The notes under the pieces: generated by a model | Told to the model about the DNA's origin: nothing | The model's input: only the letters and a program-made list of their open reading frames with translations | The model's database searches: none | Position numbers and translations under genes: made by a program | Origin: Haloplanus aerogenes | Lineage (GTDB): Archaea; Halobacteriota; Halobacteria; Halobacteriales; Haloferacaceae | Direction of reading: 5' to 3' | DNA: 64,000 nucleotides | NCBI RefSeq assembly: GCF_003856835.1 | Contig: NZ_CP034145.1 | Span: 1,860,001 to 1,924,000 of the forward strand | In this document: one piece after another, positions 34,841-42,869 of the stretch | How positions within the stretch are numbered: the first letter of the stretch is position 1 | How the letters are laid out: the number at the start of each line of letters is the position of its first letter

Positions 34841-35269
34841 TTACTCGTCCGGCTCGAATTCACGGGACTGGCTCTCGATCACGGCAGCGACATCGTCCAG
34901 CATTTCGCCGGCAGTCGCGACGACATCGTCGAGCGTGGCGATTCCGACGAGCCTGCCATCGTCGTCGACGACTGGAATCCGCCGAACCCGACCTTCGGCC
35001 ATCGTCGCAGGGAGGTCGACTGCCGTGGCATCTTCGTGAATTGTCACCGGATCCGGCGTCATGATATCCTCGGCAGTCAGCTCGGATAGGTCATCGTATC
35101 GGGCCACGGCGAGGGCGATGTCGCGGTCGGTGACGATACCGACCGGCTTGTCGTCCTCGGCGATCACGAGGTCGCCGAGTTCCTCGTCCAGCATCGTCCG
35201 AGCGAGGTCTTTGACTGACGCGTCCGTACTGGCCGTTACGACATCGACCGCGAGATTCTTGATTGGCAT
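34841..35269 (-). CDS. Two-CBS-domain protein
   Basis: A 142-residue stand-alone CBS pair, a module that binds adenosyl nucleotides and senses energy state. The two repeats are recognisable: VVTASTDASVKDLARTML...GIVTDRDIAL and IMTPDPVTIHEDATAVDL...VGIATLDDVV. Such proteins in haloarchaea usually bind a separate target; the divergent APC permease is the nearest candidate. Confidence 0.9.
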   Translation of the reverse strand: MPIKNLAVDVVTASTDASVKDLARTMLDEELGDLVIAEDDKPVGIVTDRDIALAVARYDDLSELTAEDIMTPDPVTIHEDATAVDLPATMAEGRVRRIPVVDDDGRLVGIATLDDVVATAGEMLDDVAAVIESQSREFEPDE

Positions 35270-35379
35270 AGTACACGCAGAAAGTTATTTTTCAGTTACA
35301 AATAGCCAGTCTGCTTCTATCAGTAGATGGGAATCTTGAGTCATGAAGAAGCCGAACCGAACAACGATTGTGACGTGAT

Positions 35380-36726
35380 ATGAATTCGCTTCGATCGCTC
35401 CTAACGCGGAGTCGACCGGGGAAACTCGGGTTACTGGAGGTCATCGCGATGGGCGTCGGTGGGATGGTCTCGGGCGGAATCTACGCCGTGCTCGGCGTCG
35501 CGATGGCACAGGCCGGGAACGCCGTCCCGATATCGTATCTCATCGCGGGCATCATCACGCTGCTGACCGCCTACTCCTATCTCAAACTCACTCTCCACTT
35601 TGGCGAGCACGGTGGCGTCTTCTCCTTCGTCGAGCACGTCGTCAACAGTCCGACGGTGGCTGCGTACGTCGGGTGGGTACTTGTTGTCGGCTACGTCGGC
35701 GTGATGGCGATGTACGCGTTTGCGTTCGGTGCATACACTCTCACGGCCGCCCGGGCAGTCTTCGGAATCGCGCTCCCACAGTATCTTCGTCCGATTATGT
35801 CTATCCTGATCGTCGCTGGCTTCGTCGGGCTCAACCTGAAGGGCGTCCGCGAAACGGGTCTCTTCGAGGACATCGCGGTGTACATCAAGATCGCGATTTT
35901 GCTCTCCCTCGCAGTCCTAGGGATCGTCTTCTACGACGGGAGCGTGACGGCTATCGACTTCTTCAGCGAGGGGGTCGTCACCCCGATCACCGGGTTTGCG
36001 ATCATCTTCGTCTCCTACGAGGGGTTTCAGCTGCTGGTGTATGACTACGAGGACATCGAGAACGTAGAGCGAGTGTTACCGGTCGGGATGTACGTCGCCA
36101 TCGCCATCGCGATCCTGATCTACGTCTCGGTCTCGTTCATGGCGATGCTTCACCTGACGCCCGAGCAGCTCGTGGCTCACGAGGAAGTGGCACTCGCCGA
36201 AGCGGTCTCTCATATCCCGGTTCTGGGTGCCGCCGGGTTCGTCCTCGTTATTCTCTCGGCGATGAAGAGCACCTCCTCGGGGATCAACGCAACCCTCTTC
36301 GGAACGGCGCGGCTCGTCCACAAGCTCTCGACGGAGGGGGCACTTCCTCGGGCTTTTTCGTTCCGAAATAGGGAGGGAATTCCCGTGTATGCGCTTCTCG
36401 TCATGGGCGGGCTCACAGCCGCGTTCGCCGCCCTCGGCTCGCTCAAGCAGATTACCGAGTTTGGCTCTGTCGCATTCCTTCTCTCGTTCGCCGTCACGAA
36501 CTACACGAACCTCCGGCTCGGCGACGTGACAGGGTCGAACCGGCTCGTTCCCGCGCTCGGCCTCGTTGGAACGGGCGTCGCGATCCCGATCGTCCTCTAT
36601 CACCTCTATCTCACCGACGTCGGAATCCTACTCTGGATCCTCGGCATTTTCGTCTCGATCTTTCTGCTCGAATTCCTCTATCTGGAGCGGAGTCCTTTCG
36701 ACCCCGATGTCGAAAGCGATGGCTGA
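35380..36726 (+). CDS. APC-family amino acid/polyamine permease
   Basis: A 448-residue integral membrane transporter with about 12 hydrophobic segments. It opens with LGLLEVIAMGVGGMVSGGIYAVLG, the TM1 glycine-rich break typical of the amino acid-polyamine-organocation superfamily, and has AYSYLKL, TM6-like GFAIIFVSYEGFQLLVYDYEDIEN and STSSGINATLFGTARL in TM8. Substrate unknown. Upstream and divergent is a CBS pair that might regulate it. Confidence 0.88.
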   Translation: MNSLRSLLTRSRPGKLGLLEVIAMGVGGMVSGGIYAVLGVAMAQAGNAVPISYLIAGIITLLTAYSYLKLTLHFGEHGGVFSFVEHVVNSPTVAAYVGWVLVVGYVGVMAMYAFAFGAYTLTAARAVFGIALPQYLRPIMSILIVAGFVGLNLKGVRETGLFEDIAVYIKIAILLSLAVLGIVFYDGSVTAIDFFSEGVVTPITGFAIIFVSYEGFQLLVYDYEDIENVERVLPVGMYVAIAIAILIYVSVSFMAMLHLTPEQLVAHEEVALAEAVSHIPVLGAAGFVLVILSAMKSTSSGINATLFGTARLVHKLSTEGALPRAFSFRNREGIPVYALLVMGGLTAAFAALGSLKQITEFGSVAFLLSFAVTNYTNLRLGDVTGSNRLVPALGLVGTGVAIPIVLYHLYLTDVGILLWILGIFVSIFLLEFLYLERSPFDPDVESDG

Positions 36727-36735
36727 TCGGTCTAG

Positions 36736-36921
36736 AGCCGACTCGTCGACCGATCTGGGAGCCCAGAACGTCTCGATCGAGTCGAAGGAACCGATGACCT
36801 CTACTACGACACGGTCGTTCTGACCGAGGAGATCGGCCCCAGAAACGTCGATGACGAGGGGTACGTCCGCCAGGAACCGGAGCTCGTTCGTCGGATGGTG
36901 TCCGAGATGGAGATCTACTGA
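36736..36921 (+). pseudogene. C-terminal coding remnant
   Basis: A 62-codon open frame without a plausible start. It reads SPERLDRVEGTDDLYYDT and ends with EPELVRRMVSEMEIY before a TGA at 36919-36921. The acidic, well-formed C-terminus suggests the tail of a degraded gene or of an extension once attached to the permease. No family identified. Confidence 0.4.
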
Positions 36922-36933
36922 GTCATACTGTTT

Positions 36934-37015
36934 ATTGTAAGTCATTACCGGTGGTTCGCCGGACTGTTTCGGCGAACCACCGGTACACAGTTACAATAAT
37001 CCGTATCAGTCGATG
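36934..37015. repeat. Long palindromic hairpin (possible MITE or bidirectional terminator)
   Basis: Nested inverted repeats. The inner stem is ACCGGTGGTTCGCCG against CGGCGAACCACCGGT (15 perfect pairs) around loop GACTGTTT. The outer arms are TTATTGTAA and TTACAATAA, extended imperfectly by ACTCATACTG-like and CCGTATCAGT-like ends. It lies between a coding remnant and the end of a convergent gene. The long, layered arms look more like a miniature inverted-repeat element than a simple terminator. Confidence 0.75.
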
Positions 37016-37051
37016 GGACTGTAGTCCGACGGTGGCGGACGAATCCGCGGA

Positions 37052-37696
37052 TCAGGACGGCGATTCGAGATACGCCATCGCCTCTTCGTCGGAGACCTGA
37101 TCGAATCGCTCGTAGAACTGTCCGACCCCCATGAAGTTGCTCGGCGTCTCGAGACAGATCACCTCGTCGGCCAACTCCCGTAACTCGCGAACGGTGTCGG
37201 GCGGTCCAACGGGGACTGCCAGCACGATGCGATCGGCGTCGGTCTGCCGGAGCATCTCGAGGCACGCTCTGACGGTCGAGCCCGTGGCCACGCCGTCGTC
37301 GACGACGGCGACGGTCTTGCCGTCCAGGTCGGGCTCGGAGCGTTCGCCCCGGTAGCGCTCGGCTTTCTGACGCGCGTTCTCGGCTTCCTTCTCCCGCTCC
37401 TGTTCGAAGTATTCCTCATCGGATCCCGTCCCACGAAACGCCCTTTCATTGCGCCAGACGCTCCCGTCGCTGGCGACGGCACCGATGGCATACTCCGGGT
37501 TGCCTGGCGCGCCGATCTTCGACGCGACGACGATATCGAGCGGAACGTCGAGCATGTCGGCAACGGCTCGTCCGAGCGGAAGGCCACCTCGCGGGATCGC
37601 GAGCACGATATCCACGTCGATCTCTCGCTCGCGGAGTACTTTTCCGAGTTGCTCGCCAGCCTCAGTCCGGTCCGTGAATCGGGACGCGTTTGGCAT
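37052..37696 (-). CDS. Phosphoribosyltransferase-family protein (copy 1)
   Basis: A 214-residue type I PRTase-fold protein. It has the LAIPRGGLPLGRAVAD entry, ASKIGAPGNPEYAIGAV, and the PRPP-binding loop TVAVVDDGVATGSTV. It closely resembles the gene at 62733-63371. This group is often fused or adjacent to alpha/beta hydrolases and erythromycin esterases; here a hydrolase gene is divergent next door and an esterase homologue lies 5 kb away. The base or other acceptor is unknown. Confidence 0.88.
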   Translation of the reverse strand: MPNASRFTDRTEAGEQLGKVLREREIDVDIVLAIPRGGLPLGRAVADMLDVPLDIVVASKIGAPGNPEYAIGAVASDGSVWRNERAFRGTGSDEEYFEQEREKEAENARQKAERYRGERSEPDLDGKTVAVVDDGVATGSTVRACLEMLRQTDADRIVLAVPVGPPDTVRELRELADEVICLETPSNFMGVGQFYERFDQVSDEEAMAYLESPS

Positions 37697-37802
37697 GCGT
37701 TCTCGATAAAACGAGATGCCACAGCCGCCTGTAACATGTGATTATTCTCACAAAATCGGAATGCCCGTGGAAATAATACCCACGGCAGGTGTCGGGCTCA
37801 CT

Positions 37803-38444
37803 ATGTCCCAGCCGACCGAGAATCTCGCACGTATTCCGGTCGAAGATGTCGAACTCGAGGGAATGCTCGATATTCCGGACGGGGCGGAGGGACTGGTGGT
37901 CTTCGCCCACGGGAGCGGATCGAGTCGGAAGAGCCCGCGCAACAACTTCGTGGCGGCGGTCATCCGCGAACGCGGGCTCGGAACCCTCCTGTTCGACCTC
38001 CTGACCGAAGAAGAGGACCAGATCCGAGAGAATCGGTTCGACATCCCGTTGCTGACGGATCGGCTCGTTGCCGTCACCGAGTGGCTGAATACGCGTGATG
38101 CTACTCGTGATCTGAACGTGGGCTATTTCGGATCTAGCACGGGTGCGGCGTCCGCCCTCCGAGCAACGGCTCGGCTGGAAGACGAGATCGATGCAGTCGT
38201 CTCGCGTGGAGGACGCGTCGATATGGCATCGGAGGTTCTCGACGAAATCACAGTGCCGACGCTGTTTATCGTCGGCGGCGCGGACACGCAGGTGCTCGAA
38301 CTCAACCGCGAGGCCTACGACCAGCTCGCCTGCGAGAAGGAATTACACGTCGTCGAGGGCGCTGGGCATCTCTTCGAGGGCGAGGGTGAGCTCGAAGAAG
38401 TCGCGGACGTAGCGGCCGACTGGTTCGCCGAGTCGCTACGGTGA
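37803..38444 (+). CDS. Alpha/beta hydrolase (dienelactone-hydrolase-like)
   Basis: A 213-residue cytosolic hydrolase. It shows the oxyanion segment FAHGSGSSRKSPRN, the nucleophile elbow GYFGSSTGAASAL (G-x-S-x-G with Ser), the acidic residue in LFIVGGADTQVLEL and the His in VVEGAGHLFEG. ATG 37803 is chosen over upstream alternatives because homologues start close to the EDVELEGMLDIP strand. Divergent from the phosphoribosyltransferase gene, with which such hydrolases are often fused in other genomes. Confidence 0.87.
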   Translation: MSQPTENLARIPVEDVELEGMLDIPDGAEGLVVFAHGSGSSRKSPRNNFVAAVIRERGLGTLLFDLLTEEEDQIRENRFDIPLLTDRLVAVTEWLNTRDATRDLNVGYFGSSTGAASALRATARLEDEIDAVVSRGGRVDMASEVLDEITVPTLFIVGGADTQVLELNREAYDQLACEKELHVVEGAGHLFEGEGELEEVADVAADWFAESLR

Positions 38445-38600
38445 ACGCGAACCGCCTCGGAGGTAAACTCCGGGGCGTGCGACTCGGCTGCCCGTCGTCG
38501 TATGCTCAGAGTGTCCACCCAGTGGATCAGACACACCGACATTCCAAGGTATTGGGAAAAATATACCATATCAAGAGCACTGCGGGATCCAGAGGCACAC

Positions 38601-38813
38601 ATGGACAAGAACGTGGGCGGAATCGATCGAACTGGCCGCATCGTCGTGGGCATCGTGATAGCGATAGCGGGTATAGCCGCACTTACCGGCTACTGGACTG
38701 CTGGAGCGGTGATCGGAGGGGTCGCTCTCGTTATCGGAGCGATCCTCCTCGTGACCGGAACGACACAAAAGTGTCCCATCAACGAGGCCGCAGGCATCGA
38801 CACGACCGAGTGA
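38601..38813 (+). CDS. YgaP-like (DUF2892) small membrane protein
   Basis: A 70-residue protein with the family start MDKNVGGIDRTGR, two transmembrane helices (IVVGIVIAIAGIAAL and VIGGVALVIGAILLVTG) and the conserved end CPINEAAGIDT. ATG 38601 fits this start; TATA-like ATATACCATATC lies about 30 bases upstream. Function unknown, frequently near rhodanese or stress genes. Confidence 0.87.
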   Translation: MDKNVGGIDRTGRIVVGIVIAIAGIAALTGYWTAGAVIGGVALVIGAILLVTGTTQKCPINEAAGIDTTE

Positions 38814-38945
38814 TCGACGCTCAGTAGCCAGAACCCGACGCGCCGCACCGATCGGAAAGAATCGGGCCACTCGGAGGAAAGAGCCGTCCCGACCGAGCCG
38901 CTGGTCAGCCGCCAGCGGGGACGTTCGGGACGCCGTCCTGCTCCG

Positions 38946-39884
38946 TCACGCCGACAGCGCCTCGTCCAGTCGCGTCTCGAGGTTCAGAAGTTCCTCGCGC
39001 AGTTCCGCGGCCGTCTCGTCGTCCTCCAGCTCCTCGATTCGTTCCGCGAGCCCTTGCAGTCTGGCGTACTTCTCGTCCTCTTCGACCTCGGTTTTCTGGA
39101 CGTAGACCTGTTCCTCGACGTCGTACACCTCGTCTTCCTCGAGATCGGTCGCGGTCAAGACGATGTCGAGTTTGTCGGGATCGATCCCGAGCACCCATTC
39201 ACGGGGAATGTCGTGCTCGTTCAGAGCGTCGAAAATCGTCTCGTCGCCCTTCGGTCGTCGGCGTTCGCGTGTCGTCCGGCGGACCGTACCGAACCGGCCG
39301 TGTAACTCCTGATCCGGACCGAGGCGGCTCAGAAGCGCCTCTCGAGCCGTCTGTCGGAGGCGATCGGCCTCGTGTTGCACGTCCGAGAGAAGGACGTACA
39401 GATCGGTTAGTGTGTCCGTCTCGAGTGTCTCGGGAGCGACGGGGTCCGACGTATCGAGCAAGTCTGCCAGTAGGAGCGCATCATCGTGGAGGCGCTCCGG
39501 CCGAGTGCGTGCTTCCGCCGGCGAACGGAGATACGGACTTCCCCCGCCCGTCTCGGGATCGGGGACGTAGGCGATTGCGTCGTCCTCGACGCCGAAGTCG
39601 GCCAGCAGCGTCAAGACCGTCGTGTACGGTTCGACACCGGGTGGGAGTTCGGACACTGCGAGTCGACGTTCCTCTAAGCGATCGGCAAGAACCGCGAACT
39701 GCTCGCGCCAGAGAAAACGCTTCTCGCCGCTATCGTCGAAGCGAATCTGGAGGTGGTTGGCCGTGATCTCCCTGACTCGAAACGGTCGGTTCGAGAGCGG
39801 CGTCACCAGTTCGGTTCCTGGCTCTAGGGCTGCACACCGTTCTTGGACGGCGTTCCAAAGTTCTTCGTGTTCGGTGATCTCCAT
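38946..39884 (-). CDS. Uncharacterised haloarchaeal protein, coiled-coil C-terminus
   Basis: A 312-residue soluble acidic protein. The N-terminal 60 residues form a beta-rich unit (PLSNRPFRVREITANHLQI RF pattern), the middle is helical, and the last 60 residues are a coiled coil (KYARLQGLAERIEELEDDE). No catalytic motif or membrane segment is visible and I cannot name the family. ATG 39884 is preferred because the frame upstream adds an unrelated hydrophobic stretch. Confidence 0.7.
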   Translation of the reverse strand: MEITEHEELWNAVQERCAALEPGTELVTPLSNRPFRVREITANHLQIRFDDSGEKRFLWREQFAVLADRLEERRLAVSELPPGVEPYTTVLTLLADFGVEDDAIAYVPDPETGGGSPYLRSPAEARTRPERLHDDALLLADLLDTSDPVAPETLETDTLTDLYVLLSDVQHEADRLRQTAREALLSRLGPDQELHGRFGTVRRTTRERRRPKGDETIFDALNEHDIPREWVLGIDPDKLDIVLTATDLEEDEVYDVEEQVYVQKTEVEEDEKYARLQGLAERIEELEDDETAAELREELLNLETRLDEALSA

Positions 39885-40065
39885 ACTAGATGTGCGGTTT
39901 TGAGGTAAAAAAACGTGTACCTGAAGTGGGAAGCGCTGTTTTTCCACTGTCCAGATCGATTCGGTCGCTCATCACGAGTGGCGTCGTCGAACCGTCGTCC
40001 CCTTTTTCGTACAATGGGAAAGGGTACGTCGATTCATATTGGCACTCGACCAACAGGTCGGTCGT

Positions 40066-40575
40066 ATGAACTTCGACGAATTCACCGGCACGGTACAACA
40101 TCGACTCGAATTACCCGGTACCGGCGAGACTCTCCGGGCGATCCGGGCAACACTGATGACACTCGGTCAGCGTCTTCCCGAGGGCAACGCCGAAGATCTC
40201 GCCGCGTCGCTCCCCTTAGAGATCAAGTGGTATCTGACCGGCGCGGTCCACGAACACGGCCAGCGCTTCGACTGGCAGGAATTCGTCTCGCGTGTCAGTG
40301 AAATCGAACAGGCCGACCCGGCCGACGCGGCCTACCACGCTCGCGTCATCGTCGACATCGTACAGACGCTGGTCCCGGGGTCGGATTTCCAGCAACTGCG
40401 CGATTTGCTCCCCGAAAGCGAGGACGACGAAAACTGGCGCAAGCTTTTCGAAATCGTCGATGCCGGCGGATGGAGCGAAGCCGCAGAGGCCCAGACAGGT
40501 GGCGGTCCTCAACCCGACGCGACGAGTCGAGACGAACTCGAAGATGCGGATCGTGGCTCCGACCCACCAGAGTAA
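40066..40575 (+). CDS. DUF2267 protein
   Basis: A 169-residue protein whose first 130 residues match DUF2267: MNFDEFTGTVQHRLEL, ETLRAIRATLMTLGQRLPEGNAEDLAASLP, and EFVSRVSEIEQ. The region may hold two copies of the helical unit. The tail is acidic and low-complexity. Family members are associated with stress and phosphate-related loci, but function is unknown. Confidence 0.87.
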   Translation: MNFDEFTGTVQHRLELPGTGETLRAIRATLMTLGQRLPEGNAEDLAASLPLEIKWYLTGAVHEHGQRFDWQEFVSRVSEIEQADPADAAYHARVIVDIVQTLVPGSDFQQLRDLLPESEDDENWRKLFEIVDAGGWSEAAEAQTGGGPQPDATSRDELEDADRGSDPPE

Positions 40576-40665
40576 GCCGTAACTCCGATCATCACTGGCG
40601 AAAATCCATATTTCGAGCGATTGGCAATGGTCCCTTACGCGCTCGGCCCAACGAATATCGTGAGT

Positions 40666-40749
40666 GGTGGGATGACGGAGTGGACTATCGTGCCTGCTTG
40701 GAAAGCAGGTGGCCGAGAGGCCTCGTGGGTTCGAATCCCACTCCCACCG
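40666..40749 (+). tRNA. tRNA-Ser (anticodon GGA)
   Basis: An 84-base class II tRNA: acceptor GGTGGGA/TCCCACC with discriminator G; D stem ACG/CGT; anticodon stem CCTGC/GCAGG around TTGGAAA, giving GGA; long variable arm with GGCC-GAGA-GGCC; T arm GTGGG-TTCGAAT-CCCAC. I see no second copy of its 3' end in the window. Confidence 0.93.
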
Positions 40750-40957
40750 TATCGGGCGCTGGCCAGTGTTTCTGACAGCATCTATCCGTGCGCAATTATC
40801 CATACCTCCCAAATTTCGCCTCACCGCCGACAGCGGCGAAGGATGTTCGGACCGACAGAAACGTGAACGGTAGCGAGCGCGAGCGGAATATCGCAGAGAT
40901 GTGGATACTTCGTTCGGAGAGATAGACGACGGGCGATTAGACACGGAGACGCGTTCG

Positions 40958-41206
40958 TTAGCGCATTTCGTCGAGTGGGACGAACGATCCATCCGTAGCG
41001 GCAATCCACTCGGTCTCCAGCATCCGCTCGCTCCTCGGCAGCGGCGATATCGAGCACCTCTCCACGTCGTCAGCTTGTTCTGTGATGTTCGCCACGAACG
41101 CTTCGTCGTGTGCTGGCTGGAATGGCTCCCAGTCGTCTGATTCAGTCGGGACGGAACTCATCGTTATCACCTCGTGTTCGATAGCGTCGATTTCGCAGAG
41201 GGACAT
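40958..41206 (-). CDS. DUF7511-like small haloarchaeal protein
   Basis: An 82-residue acidic protein. The end, ETEWIAATDGSFVPLDEMR, resembles the T-x-W-I/L-T-A-x-x-x-S-F-V-x-L-x-E-x-R signature I associate with a haloarchaeal family (DUF7511). A TATA-like CGATATTTTT near 41229 is about 25 bases before ATG 41206, which decides this start over the internal ATG at 41161. Function unknown. Confidence 0.6.
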   Translation of the reverse strand: MSLCEIDAIEHEVITMSSVPTESDDWEPFQPAHDEAFVANITEQADDVERCSISPLPRSERMLETEWIAATDGSFVPLDEMR

Positions 41207-41347
41207 TGGACCTAGCCTCACAAAAATATCGTATCCGATTACAACTCGCTGGGACTCCCCCGGCGTGTTCCGTACCTGTACAGCACTGTCGCAGTGAAAT
41301 TAGGGGAGAGTACCGATCTTCAGCGGTGCGACAGGAGCCACGGGTCG

Positions 41348-42559
41348 TCATTCGAGCATCCAGCCGAAGCGTTTCTCCCAGAACTCCTCGGTCGGGGGCT
41401 TCTTACTTTCGCCGTACGTCTTGCGATCACGAATCTGTCGTTCGAGCACGTCGCGTGCCTCGTTGAGTGCGTGACTCGCCCCGTAGCCTTCACCGGAGGC
41501 GATGTACAGTCCTCGATCGGTGTGCAGGCGGATGCGGGCAAGCAGAAGAGGCGTCCCTCGAAGTTTCTCGTCGTGTTCGTGAAGGTGGATCTTCGCGTCT
41601 AGAACGGACATCCCGTGGTCACGGTCGTCGAACTTCTCGATCATCGCCACGACGTCCTCGTATTGCACGTCGTCCAGCAAATCGGTGCCATAGACTTGGA
41701 CGGCTCGATTGCCGCCAGCCTCCCACGTGAGCGAATCGAGGATGTCGGTCTTCGTGACGATACCGAAGGGCCGGCCGTCTTCCGTGACGACGAGCGACGA
41801 TCCGCCGATGGCGAACATCTCCTCGACGGCCGTCTCGAGTGTCGCGTCCGGGTGAATCGTGCGTACCGGCGAGACCATGACGTCTCTGACCGGGAGATCC
41901 AAGATGCGGGCGAGTTCCCCCTCCCGGGCACCGAAACCGCCGTGAGCCCGACCGGTACTGGCCGAAATGTCTCCACCGAACGAGTCCGTGCCACCTGCAT
42001 CGCCGCCTTGGCTCTGTTTCGCGGAACGAACCGTTAGATCGGTCACGTCGTAGAGACTCAGGATGCCAATTGCAGTGTCGTCCTCGACGACCGGGAGATG
42101 CGTGATCCGCTTCTTCCGGAACACGTGGAGTGCTTCACCGAAGGTCGACTCCGGATCGAGCGTGACGAGGTCGGCGGTGGAGGCCTCGGCGACGGTCGCC
42201 GCGTCGAGAAACGGCTGGACTTTCTCCAGAATCGCATCGACGGTGACGACGCCCGCTAGTTCGCCCCCGTCGAAGACCGGGAGGAGCTGTGCGTCGCTGT
42301 CGATCATGAGCTGGGCAACCTTGCGGATGTCCTCGTCGGGGGCGAGTCTGGGGACGTGCCAGACGAGCGAACCGACCTTTTCGTCGGGTTGGTGGTGCGA
42401 GGTGGCGAGCTGTCTCCTCGTGACGATTCCCTCGAATTCATCGCCGTGTACGACGACCCCCTTGACGGTCGGATCGTCGAACGCACCGACGAGCTTCGAC
42501 ACGGGCGTGTCCGGTGAGAGCGCTACGTACTCTTCCGAGACGATATCGGCAATTTCCAT
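41348..42559 (-). CDS. Four-CBS-domain protein with HPF-like C-terminus
   Basis: A 403-residue protein. Four CBS repeats are visible (starting near VSEEYVALSPDTPVSKL, VPRLAPDEDIRKVAQL, ADLVTLDPESTFGEAL and MVSPVRTIHPDATLET). A Gly-rich linker separates repeats three and four. The last 110 residues, with SVLDAKIHLHEHDEKLRG and SHALNEARDVLERQI, resemble the ribosome hibernation factor (HPF/YfiA, sigma-54 modulation) fold. This suggests energy-state sensing coupled to ribosome silencing. ATG 42559 begins directly at the first CBS repeat; a GTG at 42631 would add 24 residues. Confidence 0.82.
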   Translation of the reverse strand: MEIADIVSEEYVALSPDTPVSKLVGAFDDPTVKGVVVHGDEFEGIVTRRQLATSHHQPDEKVGSLVWHVPRLAPDEDIRKVAQLMIDSDAQLLPVFDGGELAGVVTVDAILEKVQPFLDAATVAEASTADLVTLDPESTFGEALHVFRKKRITHLPVVEDDTAIGILSLYDVTDLTVRSAKQSQGGDAGGTDSFGGDISASTGRAHGGFGAREGELARILDLPVRDVMVSPVRTIHPDATLETAVEEMFAIGGSSLVVTEDGRPFGIVTKTDILDSLTWEAGGNRAVQVYGTDLLDDVQYEDVVAMIEKFDDRDHGMSVLDAKIHLHEHDEKLRGTPLLLARIRLHTDRGLYIASGEGYGASHALNEARDVLERQIRDRKTYGESKKPPTEEFWEKRFGWMLE

Positions 42560-42869
42560 GGCTGTGAGTGGTGTCCGCTTCGGCTGATTGTCGGTCGCGT
42601 CGGCCGTAATCGTGGTGCTGACAAGTACCACTTCGCCAGAGATTCACAAGTATTCGCCGGAGGTTCCCGATATCTGAAAAGCGACGTACAGGGGTCGTCG
42701 CGGGACGAATTGCCCCGGCGACTACTCCTAGCACCCATCCATGCTGGCCGACACGTGCGACGGTGTATCGTCGCCCGAGAGGGCACCTGCGTTAGCAGGA
42801 GAAATTTGAAGACGGCCCGAAGACGCCCAGTACGAGTGCTCCAGTGAGCGCCCGACGGGAGAACCCCGG
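42560..42869. other. Intergenic stretch without a gene
   Basis: About 310 bases upstream of the CBS-HPF gene and beyond the end of the erythromycin-esterase gene. The first 72 bases could be coding if the GTG start is used. Nothing else recognised. Confidence 0.4.

Noticed and set aside
40666-40749. A second island at tRNA-Ser
   Set aside because: No direct copy of the tRNA-Ser 3' end and no integrase were found in the window.
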